From the NCBI RefSeq assembly GCF_003369565.1, contig NZ_PIOD01000004.1:58404-122403 (forward strand): a stretch of 64,000 bases of DNA, written 5' to 3'. A program made the position numbers and the translations under genes. Below, in pieces: positions 17,521 to 26,113 of this stretch (its first letter is position 1; each line of letters begins with the position of its first letter). A model generated the notes under the pieces. The model made no database searches and was not told where the DNA came from. It worked only from the letters and a program-made list of their open reading frames with translations. The stretch is from Oceanobacillus chungangensis. GTDB taxonomy: Bacteria; Bacillota; Bacilli; Bacillales; Amphibacillaceae.

Positions 17521-17574
17521 ATAATATACGGAGATAGACATAATGTCAACCTTTGTCATTTTGTGGTTAACAAA
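17521..17574 (-). promoter_or_regulatory. bioY promoter with BirA operator
   Basis: On the - strand, -35 TTGACA (17549-17544) and -10 TATTAT (17526-17521) are separated by 17 nt. The -35 is part of an inverted repeat (GTCAACC at 17545-17551 and GGTTAAC at 17565-17571, arms 13 nt apart) that fits the Bacillus BirA operator pattern TTGTTAACC-N14/15-GGTTAACAA. BirA bound to biotinyl-AMP would cover the -35 box. Confidence 0.75.
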
Positions 17575-17719
17575 AGGGTGCATTATCGAAGTGGTAATAC
17601 CGATAAAACTGGTCGGAAAAATAATTGTCAAGATAAAGCACCATATTGCAACTATAGCTTCATCAATTTCTTTCTGTGATTGGCTGATGAGAAATTTAAA
17701 CTAAAACAACAATTAAAAA

Positions 17720-17745
17720 GTAGTCCGCCATTATAGCGAACTACC
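17720..17745 (-). terminator. Terminator after deoD
   Basis: Imperfect hairpin GTAGTCCGC / GCGAACTAC with T residues on the - strand, 22 nt past the deoD stop. Confidence 0.6.
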
Positions 17746-17766
17746 AATTCTAAATTCAAAGATTCT

Positions 17767-18474
17767 TTACTTGATGATTGCAGCAAGTGCAATTTCAATC
17801 ATTTCATTGAACGTTGTTTGTCGTTCTTCAGAAGTCGTCTCTTCACCAGTTAAAATATGATCGGAAACGGTTAGAACGGATAATGCTTGACGTCCATATT
17901 TCGCAGCAAGTGTGTATAGAACAGAAGACTCCATTTCAATACCTAACACTTGATAGCTTGCGAGCAATTCGTTTACTGTTTGCGCATTTTCACGATAGAA
18001 AGAATCACTTGTAAAGATATTTCCAACACGAAGATTTAGATTCTTTCTAGTACCTTCGTCAAATGCATGCTTTAATAATTGAAAATCAGCGAGTGGCGCA
18101 AAATCAATACCGCCAAATACCATACGATTAACCTGTGAATCGGTTGTTGCACCTTGTGCTAAAATAACATCTCTTACTTTTACGTCCTTTTGTAGAGCAC
18201 CACATGTACCAACTCGAATTAATTTTTTTACATCATATTCACGGATCAGTTCATTTACGTAAATGGAAATGGAAGGAACACCCATTCCAGTACCTTGGAC
18301 AGATACTCGTTCACCATTGTAGGTTCCGGTGAAACCATACATGCCACGAACTTCATTGTATTGAATAACATCTTCTAAAAATGTTTCTGCAATATATTTC
18401 GCACGAAGAGGATCACCCGGTAATAAAATTTTGTCGGCAATTTCTCCGTGTTTCGCTCCAATATGTACACTCAT
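17767..18474 (-). CDS. deoD: Purine-nucleoside phosphorylase DeoD
   Basis: 235-residue hexameric-type PNP that cleaves purine (deoxy)nucleosides with phosphate to base and (deoxy)ribose-1-phosphate. The family signature is [36 protein letters not shown] at the N-terminus binds phosphate (Arg in DPLRAK); [19 protein letters not shown] holds the ribose-binding Met-Glu pair; VSDHI contains the catalytic Asp. The ATG at 18474 sits behind AAGGAGG; the frame is open a few codons upstream without a site. Stands alone, divergent from ptsH. Confidence 0.93.
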   Translation of the reverse strand: MSVHIGAKHGEIADKILLPGDPLRAKYIAETFLEDVIQYNEVRGMYGFTGTYNGERVSVQGTGMGVPSISIYVNELIREYDVKKLIRVGTCGALQKDVKVRDVILAQGATTDSQVNRMVFGGIDFAPLADFQLLKHAFDEGTRKNLNLRVGNIFTSDSFYRENAQTVNELLASYQVLGIEMESSVLYTLAAKYGRQALSVLTVSDHILTGEETTSEERQTTFNEMIEIALAAIIK

Positions 18475-18675
18475 TATGATATCCTCCTTCAAAAAAGAAA
18501 ATTACGTTAGTAAAATAAAGTTATCATAGGATTGGGCGAAAAACAAATATCTACAAATTATAATTGCAATATCGTTGTTAAGGCTATCAAAAATTGATAT
18601 AATTGTGTATAATACTAATAGCACTACAGCAAAATAGTATAAAATAAGCAAAAGTTTTTGGAAGGATGAATCATA

Positions 18676-18939
18676 ATGAAAGCACAAACATTTACGATAA
18701 CAGCAGAGTCAGGTGTTCATGCAAGACCAGCAACACTATTAGTTAACAAAGCAGGACAATTTGAATCAGAAGTTAATGTAGCGTATAAGGATAAAACCGT
18801 TAATTTAAAATCTATCATGGGCGTTATGTCTTTAGGAATTCCTAAAGGTGCGGAAATTGAAGTTTCTGCAACTGGTTCTGATGAAGAAGAAGCAATCAAT
18901 GGTATTGCTGAAGTAATCAAAGAACATTTAGGTGAATAA
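18676..18939 (+). CDS. ptsH: Phosphocarrier protein HPr
   Basis: 87-residue general PTS protein that passes phosphate from enzyme I to sugar-specific EIIA proteins. Both phosphorylation sites are present: His15 in GVHARPAT and Ser46 in LKSIMGVMSLGI. His15 shows it is HPr and not Crh, which lacks the histidine; Ser46 is the HPr-kinase site used in carbon catabolite repression. RBS GGAAGGA lies upstream of ATG 18676. Unlike B. subtilis, ptsI does not follow; a terminator closes the gene, so ptsH is monocistronic here. Confidence 0.93.
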   Translation: MKAQTFTITAESGVHARPATLLVNKAGQFESEVNVAYKDKTVNLKSIMGVMSLGIPKGAEIEVSATGSDEEEAINGIAEVIKEHLGE

Positions 18940-18948
18940 TTAAAAAGA

Positions 18949-18983
18949 AAAGCTAGAGGGCTCGTTCCTCTAGCTTTTTTTAA
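18949..18983 (+). terminator. Terminator after ptsH
   Basis: Stem AAGCTAGAGG / CCTCTAGCTT followed by TTTTTT. Confidence 0.88.
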
Positions 18984-19042
18984 TTACCGCTTAGGAACAA
19001 TTTACGATACTGTGGATAACTTAATTACCGAGAATAGCGACT

Positions 19043-19250
19043 TCCAGCTCCAGCGCCCGTGCTCCTAACGAGACTTCCCTCACCTCCGTACGATGAGTTA
19101 ACATCGATTCGCTTTCGCTCATCGTGTTTCCTTTATCTCTGAGATCTAGAGGAAGTTCGACTAAGGTCGCCACTTCATGTGGCAACGTCGAACCACCCCA
19201 CGTCCTATGGGGCGCAGTCCGTACGTCGCTAAACGGGCGCTTGCGCTTTA
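19043..19250. repeat. R2 long GC-richer repeat, copy 3
   Basis: About 200 nt beginning CCAGCTCCAGCGCCCGTGCT, sharing with copy 1 the blocks CTCCGTACGAT, CAACATCGATTCGCTT, GTTTCCTTTATCTC, CCACCCCA and CGCAGTCCGTAC. Internal inverted arms flank a CATGTGGCAAC loop. The right end CGCTTTA supplies the stop codon of kapB. Confidence 0.7.
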
Positions 19251-19640
19251 GTTCTCGATTTTTTCATAGTAGTTCATTTCAAGCCCATGCAATCTTTCAA
19301 TTGCAAGTTTATTATAGGCAGAATCTTCTTTTGAAAGCTTTTCTTTGTACTGAGATACCGCCTCTTTCAATGATTTACCATAACTCGGAATTTCTTCATG
19401 ATAAGGATGTACAGCAGGTTTTTTTACATTCATTTTTTCGTGGTGCGCTAATGCCTTCCTTTCATGGAAGAATACATTCTCAACTGCTCCGGGATTATGA
19501 AGATCTCCCTGTAAAGGGTGTTTATAAACAGCGAGAACCTCTATTAAATAATGTTCTCCGCGATCTTCCTTTACCTCGCCAATATAAGTACCTGAATGAT
19601 AATGTGCTTTCACAATATCTCCGATGTTAACAATTGCCAT
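19248..19640 (-). CDS. kapB: Kinase-associated lipoprotein B (KapB)
   Basis: 130-residue protein of the KapB family. In B. subtilis KapB helps KinB activate the sporulation phosphorelay. The N-terminal domain is an SH3-like barrel (VKAHYHSGTYIGEVKEDRGEHYLIEVLAVYKHPLQGDLHNP), followed by a helical tail (FFHERKALAHHEKMN...YGKSLKEAVSQYKEKL). Despite the name no lipobox or signal peptide is visible, so it should be cytoplasmic. ATG at 19640 follows TAGGAGGAATATT. The last codon and stop lie inside repeat R2 copy 3, so the extreme C-terminus may have been altered by the repeat. Confidence 0.9.
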   Translation of the reverse strand: MAIVNIGDIVKAHYHSGTYIGEVKEDRGEHYLIEVLAVYKHPLQGDLHNPGAVENVFFHERKALAHHEKMNVKKPAVHPYHEEIPSYGKSLKEAVSQYKEKLSKEDSAYNKLAIERLHGLEMNYYEKIEN

Positions 19641-19803
19641 AATATTCCTCCTATCTTCCAGTTCATTGTGCCAAAAAAATGAAAAATTTGCGAATAATTA
19701 ACCCGATGTTATTGGTATAACCTGAAAATTTGATATAATTAACAATGGAAGCATTTTATTTTTTAAATTTAGTAAGTGGAAATACAAAAAGGACGTGAGG
19801 ATA

Positions 19804-19995
19804 ATGCCATTTCTTTATTTTCCAGAAGATAAAACAGCATACTTGCCTGCAGCGGTAACCTTAGTCATTTTTATGGCCATGGCTTCAGTAACGATGTATT
19901 TATTTTATAAGAAATCAAAAAAAGATGAACAAGCTTTTAATGATAAGTATGAGAAAAGTATACATGACGCAAAGGAATCTGTAGAACCGAAGTAA
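19804..19995 (+). CDS. Small single-span membrane protein
   Basis: 63-residue protein with one helix (residues about 15-37, PAAVTLVIFMAMASVTMYLFY) and a highly charged C-terminal tail (KKSKKDEQAFNDKYEKS). Start at ATG 19804 behind GGACGTGAGG; the GTG at 19795 is part of that ribosome site. I do not recognise the family. It is likely a genuine bitopic protein because of the ribosome site and its position just upstream of the SOD-like gene. Function unknown. Confidence 0.6.
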   Translation: MPFLYFPEDKTAYLPAAVTLVIFMAMASVTMYLFYKKSKKDEQAFNDKYEKSIHDAKESVEPK

Positions 19996-20088
19996 ACGAT
20001 TTAAGATTCGTTAAACGTGGGATACATAGGTATAGCGCACTCGCATCTGTGGATACTAAGTAAAAACGCCGATGAAGGAGTATGCCAG

Positions 20089-20658
20089 ATGCGTTTCATA
20101 TGTATTTGTTGTTTAGTCTTTTTAGTAGCTTGCCAAGGGAACAGTCCGTCAATAAAAGAGGTCGAGATGTTTAATGCTTCCGGTGATATGGTAGGGACCG
20201 CGAAATTAAATGAACAGCCTGATGGTGTAAAAATCAAAGTGAAAATTAAGGGACTTGAACCGGGATTCCATGGCATCCATGTGCACGAGTTTCCAAAGTG
20301 TAAAGGTCCTGATTTTAGTAATGCTGGAAATCATCTTAATCCAGAAGGAAAGGAACATGGATTGATGCGCACGGATGGGGCCCATTTAGGTGATTTGCCG
20401 AATGTGGAAGCAGATGGATCTGGAGCTGTTGATGCAGAATTAATGCTTGCAGGTGCAACGATGAAGGAAGGAAATAAATCAATTCTTCGTGGTGAAGGAA
20501 CCTCATTAATCGTCACTGAAAAACAGGATGATGGTGTAAGCCAACCAAGTGGTAATTCCGGTGCACGAATCATATGTGGGAAAATTACTGCAGCTTCGAA
20601 AACAGACAAAGCGGAATCACCATCAAATCCAACGGAAACCAAAAAGAAGAAAGAATAA
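20089..20658 (+). CDS. Cu/Zn superoxide dismutase-like lipoprotein (YojM type) lacking one Cu ligand
   Basis: 189-residue surface lipoprotein. Lipobox LVAC with the modified Cys15, then a SOD domain from about residue 22. Compared with human SOD1, His64, His66, His82, His90, His99 and Asp102 occupy the Cu/Zn ligand positions (HGIHVHEF, GNHLNP, EHG, AHLGDLPN), and Cys71/Cys163 the disulphide. The last copper ligand (His120 of SOD1, normally V-H-E/A) is replaced by Thr143 in LIVTEKQDD. B. subtilis YojM is known to lack two Cu ligands, so dismutase activity is doubtful. The ATG at 20089 has GAAGGAG eight bases upstream; the frame open from 20017 is an extension without a site. The tail is lysine-rich. 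Confidence 0.88.
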   Translation: MRFICICCLVFLVACQGNSPSIKEVEMFNASGDMVGTAKLNEQPDGVKIKVKIKGLEPGFHGIHVHEFPKCKGPDFSNAGNHLNPEGKEHGLMRTDGAHLGDLPNVEADGSGAVDAELMLAGATMKEGNKSILRGEGTSLIVTEKQDDGVSQPSGNSGARIICGKITAASKTDKAESPSNPTETKKKKE

Positions 20659-20660
20659 GA

Positions 20661-20697
20661 AAACAGCCATGTGTAGCGTTACATGGCTGTTTTTTAA
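20661..20697 (+). terminator. Terminator after the SOD-like gene
   Basis: Perfect stem AAACAGCCATGT / ACATGGCTGTTT followed by T residues. Confidence 0.85.
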
Positions 20698-20708
20698 TAA
20701 GTGCATGA

Positions 20709-21881
20709 TCAACGATTTTTAACTGCATCGATAATTTGTGTTACTCCGTCCACAAGTGTTGCTTTCGGACAGGCGATATTCATGCGCATGAACGAATCGC
20801 CTTCGTCCCCATAATCGGCTCCAGCATTCAATCCAACCTTTGCCTTTTCAATGAAAAATTGTTTTAATTCTTTGTTACTCATGCCGAGCGCGCTGCAGTC
20901 TATCCATAATAAATAGGTGCCTTCACCTTGGACAACTTTAAGTTCCGGCGCATGTTCTCTAAACATTTCGGTAACATATTGTTGATGACTGCTCAAAACG
21001 GTCACTAATTCATCAAGCCAAGATTTTCCATGATTGTACGCTGCTTCAATTGCAGTGTTTGCCATTGTGTTAAGTGAATTGGAGTATCCCTGCTTTGAAA
21101 ATTGAGCTTTTAGTTTATTGCGCATTTGCTCATTTATAACTATCGTGTAGGATGCTTCTAATCCAGCTAAATTAAATGTTTTAGAAGGTGCCATACATGT
21201 AATCGTCTTATCTGCAATTTCCTTTGAGAGGGAAGCAATTGGAATATGACGCTCGCCAGGATATACAAGATCTGCATGAATCTCATCAGAAATAATCAGA
21301 ACATCATACTTCAAGCATAATCTTGCTATTTCTTTGAGCTCATCTTCTGTCCATATACGCCCGACTGGATTATGGGGTGAGCAGAGAATAAATGCCTTCA
21401 CACCAGATTTTAATTTCTCTTCAAAGTCAGCAAAATCAATTGAATAATAATTGTCTTGGTAATGTAGTGGACTTTTAATAATTTCCCTTCCATGTGCTTT
21501 AATTACATTATAAAATGGGGGATAAACAGGAGTTTGGATTAATACTTTGTCACTAGGCTCTGTAAATGCTTGAATTGCCATATGTAAACTTGTAACAACA
21601 CCAGGACTAAAGGAAAGCCATTCAGCTTTAATTTCCCAATCATGCTCGTTTTTCTGCCAATTTACAATTGAATCTGTTACATCTTTGTCAATGATCGTAT
21701 AGCCATAGATACCATGCTCCGCTCGTTTTACTAGCGCGTCATTTACTGCATCAGGAGCTCTGAAGTCCATATCGGCGACCCACATTGGGATAATATCCTC
21801 CGACTGGAAAAAAGGCTGCAGCATGTCCCATTTCACCGATCTAGTTTTTCTTCTATCATGTACTTCATCAAATATACTCAT
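20709..21881 (-). CDS. patB: PLP-dependent C-S lyase PatB (cystathionine beta-lyase/MalY type)
   Basis: 390-residue fold-type I aminotransferase-like enzyme that cleaves C-S bonds of cystathionine, cysteine or related amino acids, giving ammonia, pyruvate and a thiol. Signature N-terminus RRKTRSVKWD and PMWVADMDF; CSPHNPVGRIWTEDEL and ISDEIHADL contact the cofactor; the PLP lysine is in MAPSKTFNLAGL; the C-terminal arginine is in FMRMNIACP. ATG at 21881 lies behind AAGGAGGATTTTG (the TTG one codon earlier is not the start). The gene context between kapB and pgi matches B. subtilis patB. Likely role in sulphur amino acid turnover. Confidence 0.9.
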   Translation of the reverse strand: MSIFDEVHDRRKTRSVKWDMLQPFFQSEDIIPMWVADMDFRAPDAVNDALVKRAEHGIYGYTIIDKDVTDSIVNWQKNEHDWEIKAEWLSFSPGVVTSLHMAIQAFTEPSDKVLIQTPVYPPFYNVIKAHGREIIKSPLHYQDNYYSIDFADFEEKLKSGVKAFILCSPHNPVGRIWTEDELKEIARLCLKYDVLIISDEIHADLVYPGERHIPIASLSKEIADKTITCMAPSKTFNLAGLEASYTIVINEQMRNKLKAQFSKQGYSNSLNTMANTAIEAAYNHGKSWLDELVTVLSSHQQYVTEMFREHAPELKVVQGEGTYLLWIDCSALGMSNKELKQFFIEKAKVGLNAGADYGDEGDSFMRMNIACPKATLVDGVTQIIDAVKNR

Positions 21882-22004
21882 CAAAATCCTCCTTAAGGGT
21901 TACTATGTAAAGGGAAGAACCTACCCATTAAGAGTAAAGAACTAGCATGAAAGCTAGGCTAGTTTTACGTCTCTTTATTCTATTATAGCAAATCAAGGCT
22001 AAAA

Positions 22005-22041
22005 TTAAGAAAAAAAAGCAAAGCGAGAATCGCTTTGCTTA
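22005..22041 (-). terminator. Terminator-like hairpin upstream of patB, reading leftward
   Basis: Stem AAGCAAAGCGA / TCGCTTTGCTT with eight T residues after it on the - strand. It lies 208 nt beyond the pgi terminator, so it would end a separate short - strand transcript. Confidence 0.65.
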
Positions 22042-22248
22042 CAGGGGGAATACGAGAAAGTCTTACATACATAGTTATTCCCACAATAGCTAAAATTAAA
22101 CATAAAAAAATATTTTTATTTGAAACTCGGCTGAGACAAGATTAATGCCAGATTATTTAATCTTATTATAATTTATTAAATGGTAGCTTATCATACCGCT
22201 ACTTAAATCAACATTGTTATTACAACTAAATTTATAAAAAAGTAAAAC

Positions 22249-22273
22249 GCTCCTTGCAATAAAAGCAAGGAGC
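22249..22273 (-). terminator. Terminator after pgi
   Basis: Stem GCTCCTTGC / GCAAGGAGC around a 7-nt loop, T-rich on the - strand. Confidence 0.8.
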
Positions 22274-22288
22274 ATTCTCTTTATACCA

Positions 22289-23635
22289 TTATAAACGTTT
22301 TTCCAGCTCTTCTTTTTCACTTTCAAATCCTGGTTTACCAAGTAGTGCAAACATATTTTTCTTGTATGCTTCAACACCTGGTTGATCAAATGGATTTACG
22401 CCAAGTAAGTAGCCGCTGATTGCACAAGCTTTTTCGAAGAAGTAAACAAGGTAGCCAAAAGTATAGGCATCAAGTGCAGGCACTTCAACGATAAGGTTTG
22501 GAACATCGCCATCTGTATGTGCTAACATTGTTCCTTGGAATGCTTTATCATTAATTTCATGGATTGTTTTACCAGCCAAATAGTTAAGTCCATCAGAATT
22601 ATTTTCTGCAGCTTCTAATGTCAATTCTTTTTTAGAACTGTTTACATGTAGAACTGTTTCGAAAATATTTCTGCGGCCTTCTTGAATGTATTGACCTAAA
22701 GAATGTAAGTCTGTTGTAAAGTTAGCAGAAGAAGGGTAGATACCTTTTTGGTCTTTTCCTTCACTTTCGCCAAATAATTGTTTCCACCATTCAGAGAAAT
22801 ATTGAAGACTTGGCTCATAATTAATTAATAGCTCGGTAACTTTCCCTTTGCTGTATAAAACATTTCGAACTGCTGCATATTGGTATGCAGGGTTTTTCTC
22901 TAAGCTAGCCTCTGAGAAATCAGTCATTGCATCTTTAGCACCTTGCATGATATCGTCAATTGCAACGCCACTTACTGCGATTGGCAGCAGTCCAACAGCT
23001 GTTAGTACGGAATAACGACCACCAACATCATCAGGAATTACAAATGTTTCATATCCAGCTTCATCTGCAGAAGTTTTAAGTGCTCCTCTTGCTTTATCCG
23101 TCGTTGCATAGATGCGGTGTTTAGCTTCTTCCACACCATATTTTTCTTCTAAGTATTTCTTGAAAATACGGAAAGCAACTGCTGGCTCTGTTGTTGTTCC
23201 ACTCTTAGAAATTACGTTGATAGAGAAGTCCTTGTCCTTCAATACATCAAATAATTCACTTATATATGTTGAACTTAAATGATGACCAACAAAGATGATT
23301 TGTGGTGCTTTTCTTTCTTCTTTAGAAAGTAGGTTTTGGAATGAATGGTTTAACATTTCAAGTGCTGCACGAGCACCTAAGTAAGAACCGCCAATACCGA
23401 TAACTAGTAAAATATCGGAATCATTTTGAATCTTCTCAGCGCTTGCTTTAATGCGAGCATATTCTTCTTTATCGTAGTTTTCAGGAAGGTCTATCCAACC
23501 TAAGAAATCACTGCCAGCTCCAGTTTTATTATGTAATTGGTTATGTGCTGTTTGAACATAATCACTTAAATTCGCAATTTCTTGTTCATTAAAAAACTTC
23601 AATGCTTTATCATACTTGAATGATACGTGTGTCAT
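22289..23635 (-). CDS. pgi: Glucose-6-phosphate isomerase
   Basis: 448-residue cytoplasmic enzyme that interconverts glucose-6-phosphate and fructose-6-phosphate in glycolysis and gluconeogenesis. Conserved blocks: [32 protein letters not shown] (phosphate-binding loop), [17 protein letters not shown] and [14 protein letters not shown] with the catalytic Glu, and the C-terminal [19 protein letters not shown] containing the active-site lysine region. Length agrees with the Bacillus type (about 450). ATG at 23635 follows AGGAGGAATATAC. Single gene with its own terminator. Confidence 0.95.
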   Translation of the reverse strand: MTHVSFKYDKALKFFNEQEIANLSDYVQTAHNQLHNKTGAGSDFLGWIDLPENYDKEEYARIKASAEKIQNDSDILLVIGIGGSYLGARAALEMLNHSFQNLLSKEERKAPQIIFVGHHLSSTYISELFDVLKDKDFSINVISKSGTTTEPAVAFRIFKKYLEEKYGVEEAKHRIYATTDKARGALKTSADEAGYETFVIPDDVGGRYSVLTAVGLLPIAVSGVAIDDIMQGAKDAMTDFSEASLEKNPAYQYAAVRNVLYSKGKVTELLINYEPSLQYFSEWWKQLFGESEGKDQKGIYPSSANFTTDLHSLGQYIQEGRRNIFETVLHVNSSKKELTLEAAENNSDGLNYLAGKTIHEINDKAFQGTMLAHTDGDVPNLIVEVPALDAYTFGYLVYFFEKACAISGYLLGVNPFDQPGVEAYKKNMFALLGKPGFESEKEELEKRL

Positions 23636-23753
23636 GTATATTCCTCCTATAAATGCGATTTATAATCTAACTTTAACGAATTGTTCCTATTAAATCAAGA
23701 ACGAGAATTATGAAATGACGAAGTTTAAGGTAAAAGGTAGGATTGGGTAAAAA

Positions 23754-23801
23754 AAAGCATCAGCAAGAAGTGAGACGGTGCTTCCTCTTGCTGATGCTTT
23801 T
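23754..23801 (-). terminator. Terminator after yugI
   Basis: Long stem AAAGCATCAGCAAG / CTTGCTGATGCTTT, seven bases past the yugI stop, with T residues on the - strand. Confidence 0.85.
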
Positions 23802-23807
23802 ATTCAA

Positions 23808-24188
23808 TTATTTCTTAAATGAGCTTGATTGTTCAATCCATTCTTCTAGCTTGTCTTTCAACGTATTGAAACCAGCCGTGTCGTTATCTTGTTGTACTTG
23901 TTTAACAGGTTGTGTTCTCTTTGTTTGAGCAGGTTTTGCAGGTGCTTCTTCTGTAGCACGAATAGATAAGGAAACTTTATTCTTTTCTTCATCTACATTA
24001 AGAACCTTCACTTTTACTTCTTCACCAACTGTTAAATGTTCGTTAATATCTTTAACAAAACCATGTGTTACTTCTGAAATGTGAACCAATCCTTGTGTTT
24101 CTTCATCTAAAGCGACAAATGCGCCATATGGTTGAATACCAGTTACTTTTCCATCAATAATTTGACCAGCTTCAAATTTGTTAGTCAT
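23808..24188 (-). CDS. yugI: S1 RNA-binding domain protein, general stress protein 13 family (YugI)
   Basis: 126-residue protein. Residues about 5-75 form one S1/OB domain (GQIIDGKVTGIQPYGAFVAL, LVHISEVTHGFVKDI, VGEEVKVKVLNVDEEKNKVSLSIR); the rest is a low-complexity linker with AKPAQTKRTQPVKQV and a helical end. S1 domains bind single-stranded RNA; GSP13-type proteins associate with ribosomes. Start at ATG 24188 behind TAGGAG; a TTG three codons upstream overlaps that site. Same order pgi-yugI as in B. subtilis. Confidence 0.88.
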   Translation of the reverse strand: MTNKFEAGQIIDGKVTGIQPYGAFVALDEETQGLVHISEVTHGFVKDINEHLTVGEEVKVKVLNVDEEKNKVSLSIRATEEAPAKPAQTKRTQPVKQVQQDNDTAGFNTLKDKLEEWIEQSSSFKK

Positions 24189-24289
24189 GCTGAACAACTC
24201 CTATATATAATCGATTCTTTTTACACAATATATTATGTTATCACAAAGGAACGATTCTAGCAAAACATATTTAAGGAATCTTTTAGGAA

Positions 24290-25288
24290 CTATAAACGTA
24301 CGAGTGTTACAAGGATATCTCCATTCAGTAATAATAAATTAGCAGATGGATGAATACAGTATTTTCTATCACGAATAATTCCAAGTAGTAAATGATCTCC
24401 TATTAATAAATGATGAGAAACCTCTACAAATCGTTTATTCTCCAATTCAACTGGAAGTGTAATATGTGAAAATTGTTGCTTGCTGAGAATTTGTAAAATA
24501 TCCTCAAAAGGTGTAACCGCTGCGGAATGTGTGAGTTCATGATAAAATAATGCGCTCATGAAATCATTTGAGCGGATAATCGTTGTTGCACCTGCACGTA
24601 ATGCATTTTCTATTTGTGTTTTTGATAAGATTTCTGCAATAATGGGTATCGTTTCATTATTGCCTCGAATCGCAACGGTCGCAAGAATTGTATATGTATC
24701 CGCTTGTCTCTCATTTTTAACGAGATCGGCAGTGAGGAGAACTCGTTCTGCATACCGAATATTCGCTCTTTCTAATATTGTATCCTCCGTTGCATCACCA
24801 TTAATATAATGGATAGGAAATTCGTTGAACGAGATATGACGTAATGTCCTGTCAATAAGCACGATTTTTTCATTTGGATTATTATCAAATACTACTTTAA
24901 TTAATTGTCTTGTTCGTTCATTCCAACCGACAAGGATAAGATGCCCCGTGCCTTTAAAAGCTAGCCTGCCATGTTCGATATCCTGCTCCCGCTTTATTGT
25001 TCCAGTCGCGATAGAAGATACATAAAACCCGATTAACCCACCGCCTGTTAGGATTAGCAGAATGCCGATTAACCTGCCGCTTGTTGTTAGTGGCACATAG
25101 TCACCAAATCCTACTGTAGCAGCCGTAACAAAAGCCCACCATATCCCTTCGAAAATCGTAGGAAATTGCATCGGTTCAATGAAATGAATTACAGTGCCAA
25201 AGAAACACATAAGAATAACAATTGTTATTAATAGTTTTATGATGATAGGAATCCGGAAGTATATTAGTTTAAACTGTTTTATTATCAT
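24290..25288 (-). CDS. yugO: Two-TM potassium channel with RCK domain (YugO type)
   Basis: 332-residue ion channel. Two membrane helices (about residues 15-36 and 75-95) flank a pore loop with the K+ selectivity filter TVGFGD in FVTAATVGFGDYVPL. A cytoplasmic TrkA-N/RCK domain follows (GHLILVGWNERTRQLIKVV, INGDATEDTILERANI, VLLTADLVKNERQADT). The glycine motif is the degenerate GWN form. The tail is a second small regulatory domain. B. subtilis YugO conducts K+ for electrical signalling in biofilms. The ATG at 25288 has an AGGTGACC site upstream. Probably monocistronic. Confidence 0.88.
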   Translation of the reverse strand: MIIKQFKLIYFRIPIIIKLLITIVILMCFFGTVIHFIEPMQFPTIFEGIWWAFVTAATVGFGDYVPLTTSGRLIGILLILTGGGLIGFYVSSIATGTIKREQDIEHGRLAFKGTGHLILVGWNERTRQLIKVVFDNNPNEKIVLIDRTLRHISFNEFPIHYINGDATEDTILERANIRYAERVLLTADLVKNERQADTYTILATVAIRGNNETIPIIAEILSKTQIENALRAGATTIIRSNDFMSALFYHELTHSAAVTPFEDILQILSKQQFSHITLPVELENKRFVEVSHHLLIGDHLLLGIIRDRKYCIHPSANLLLLNGDILVTLVRL

Positions 25289-25386
25289 TAGGTCACCTTA
25301 TATTCGAGTGATACAATTTACTAATAGTATGGACCATAAGAAGGATTGATTATACTCTGTAATTGTTTGAACCCAAGATGAAAAAA

Positions 25387-25422
25387 GGCAGACAGCCTGG
25401 ATAATCTCCGAGCTGTTTGCCC
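25387..25422 (-). terminator. Terminator after the thioredoxin-like gene
   Basis: Stem GGCAGACAGC / GCTGTTTGCC with TTTTTT after it on the - strand, eight bases past the stop. Confidence 0.8.
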
Positions 25423-25429
25423 TTGTTGC

Positions 25430-25981
25430 TTAGGAATATAATGTTGCTTTAATACTATGATAAACTTCATTCCAAAAGTCTGTATTTTCTCGATAAGATT
25501 TCTTGAAAGAGGCATACATTTCTTTTGCTTTTTCCTCGTATTCAGGTTCTTCTTTATTTGGCAGTTTGTTTTGTGATTCATTAACATATTGCTGTATCTT
25601 CTCAGCACGCGGTCCCCATTTAGCAACTTCATTGCCATCTTTATCGATGAAGATAAAAATAGGAATCGAACGCGCTTTGCCATTGGTTAAGTATTGATCC
25701 ATTAATTCCAGGTTTTGATCACGATAAAGCATGTTAACCTTGAAATCTGATGCTTCTGCGATTTTTAGTAAAATCGGGACATTTAACATCGCATCACCGC
25801 ACCAATCCTCTGTCAGAACAATTGCACGGAGGTTTTTTTCTTTTGTCTTTTTGAAAAAGTCTTCATCGTTTGGTACGTCAAAATTATTATATACATGCTG
25901 TAAATCGGCCTGGTTAACTCCCATCGCATCAATATAATTACTTGGGGTAATTCCTTTTTCAAACCATTCGTTTAAGCTCAT
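25430..25981 (-). CDS. Thioredoxin-fold family protein
   Basis: 183-residue cytoplasmic protein with a thioredoxin fold. The redox motif region is VLTEDWCGDAMLNVPILLKIAE, so only the first cysteine of a CxxC pair is present (WCGDA) and a classical disulphide exchange is not possible. The cis-proline strand is ARSIPIFIFIDKDGNEVAKWGPR. A long charged helical C-terminus follows. Such proteins are common in Bacillaceae with no assigned role; bacillithiol- or peroxidase-type chemistry is possible but unproven. ATG 25981 with AAAGGAGA upstream. Confidence 0.75.
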   Translation of the reverse strand: MSLNEWFEKGITPSNYIDAMGVNQADLQHVYNNFDVPNDEDFFKKTKEKNLRAIVLTEDWCGDAMLNVPILLKIAEASDFKVNMLYRDQNLELMDQYLTNGKARSIPIFIFIDKDGNEVAKWGPRAEKIQQYVNESQNKLPNKEEPEYEEKAKEMYASFKKSYRENTDFWNEVYHSIKATLYS

Positions 25982-26113
25982 TGATTCATTCTCCTTTATA
26001 ATTCAATATAATGAAAGTTTACCGATTTAATGGACCAGCGTAAATAAAAGTGCTCTCAAATTAAATTTTTGCTATGATATAGAAAGTGTTAGATGTATGA
26101 AGGAGGAATTTTG

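Noticed and set aside
19124..19630. 168-codon + strand frame
   Set aside because: Made of repeat R2 plus the antisense of kapB; low-complexity Ser/Phe/Leu-rich product without ribosome site.
22153..22389. 78-codon - strand frame
   Set aside because: Overlaps the pgi 3' end in another frame and crosses the pgi terminator; no ribosome site.
25321..25683. 120-codon - strand frame
   Set aside because: Overlaps the thioredoxin-like gene in another frame and runs through its terminator.
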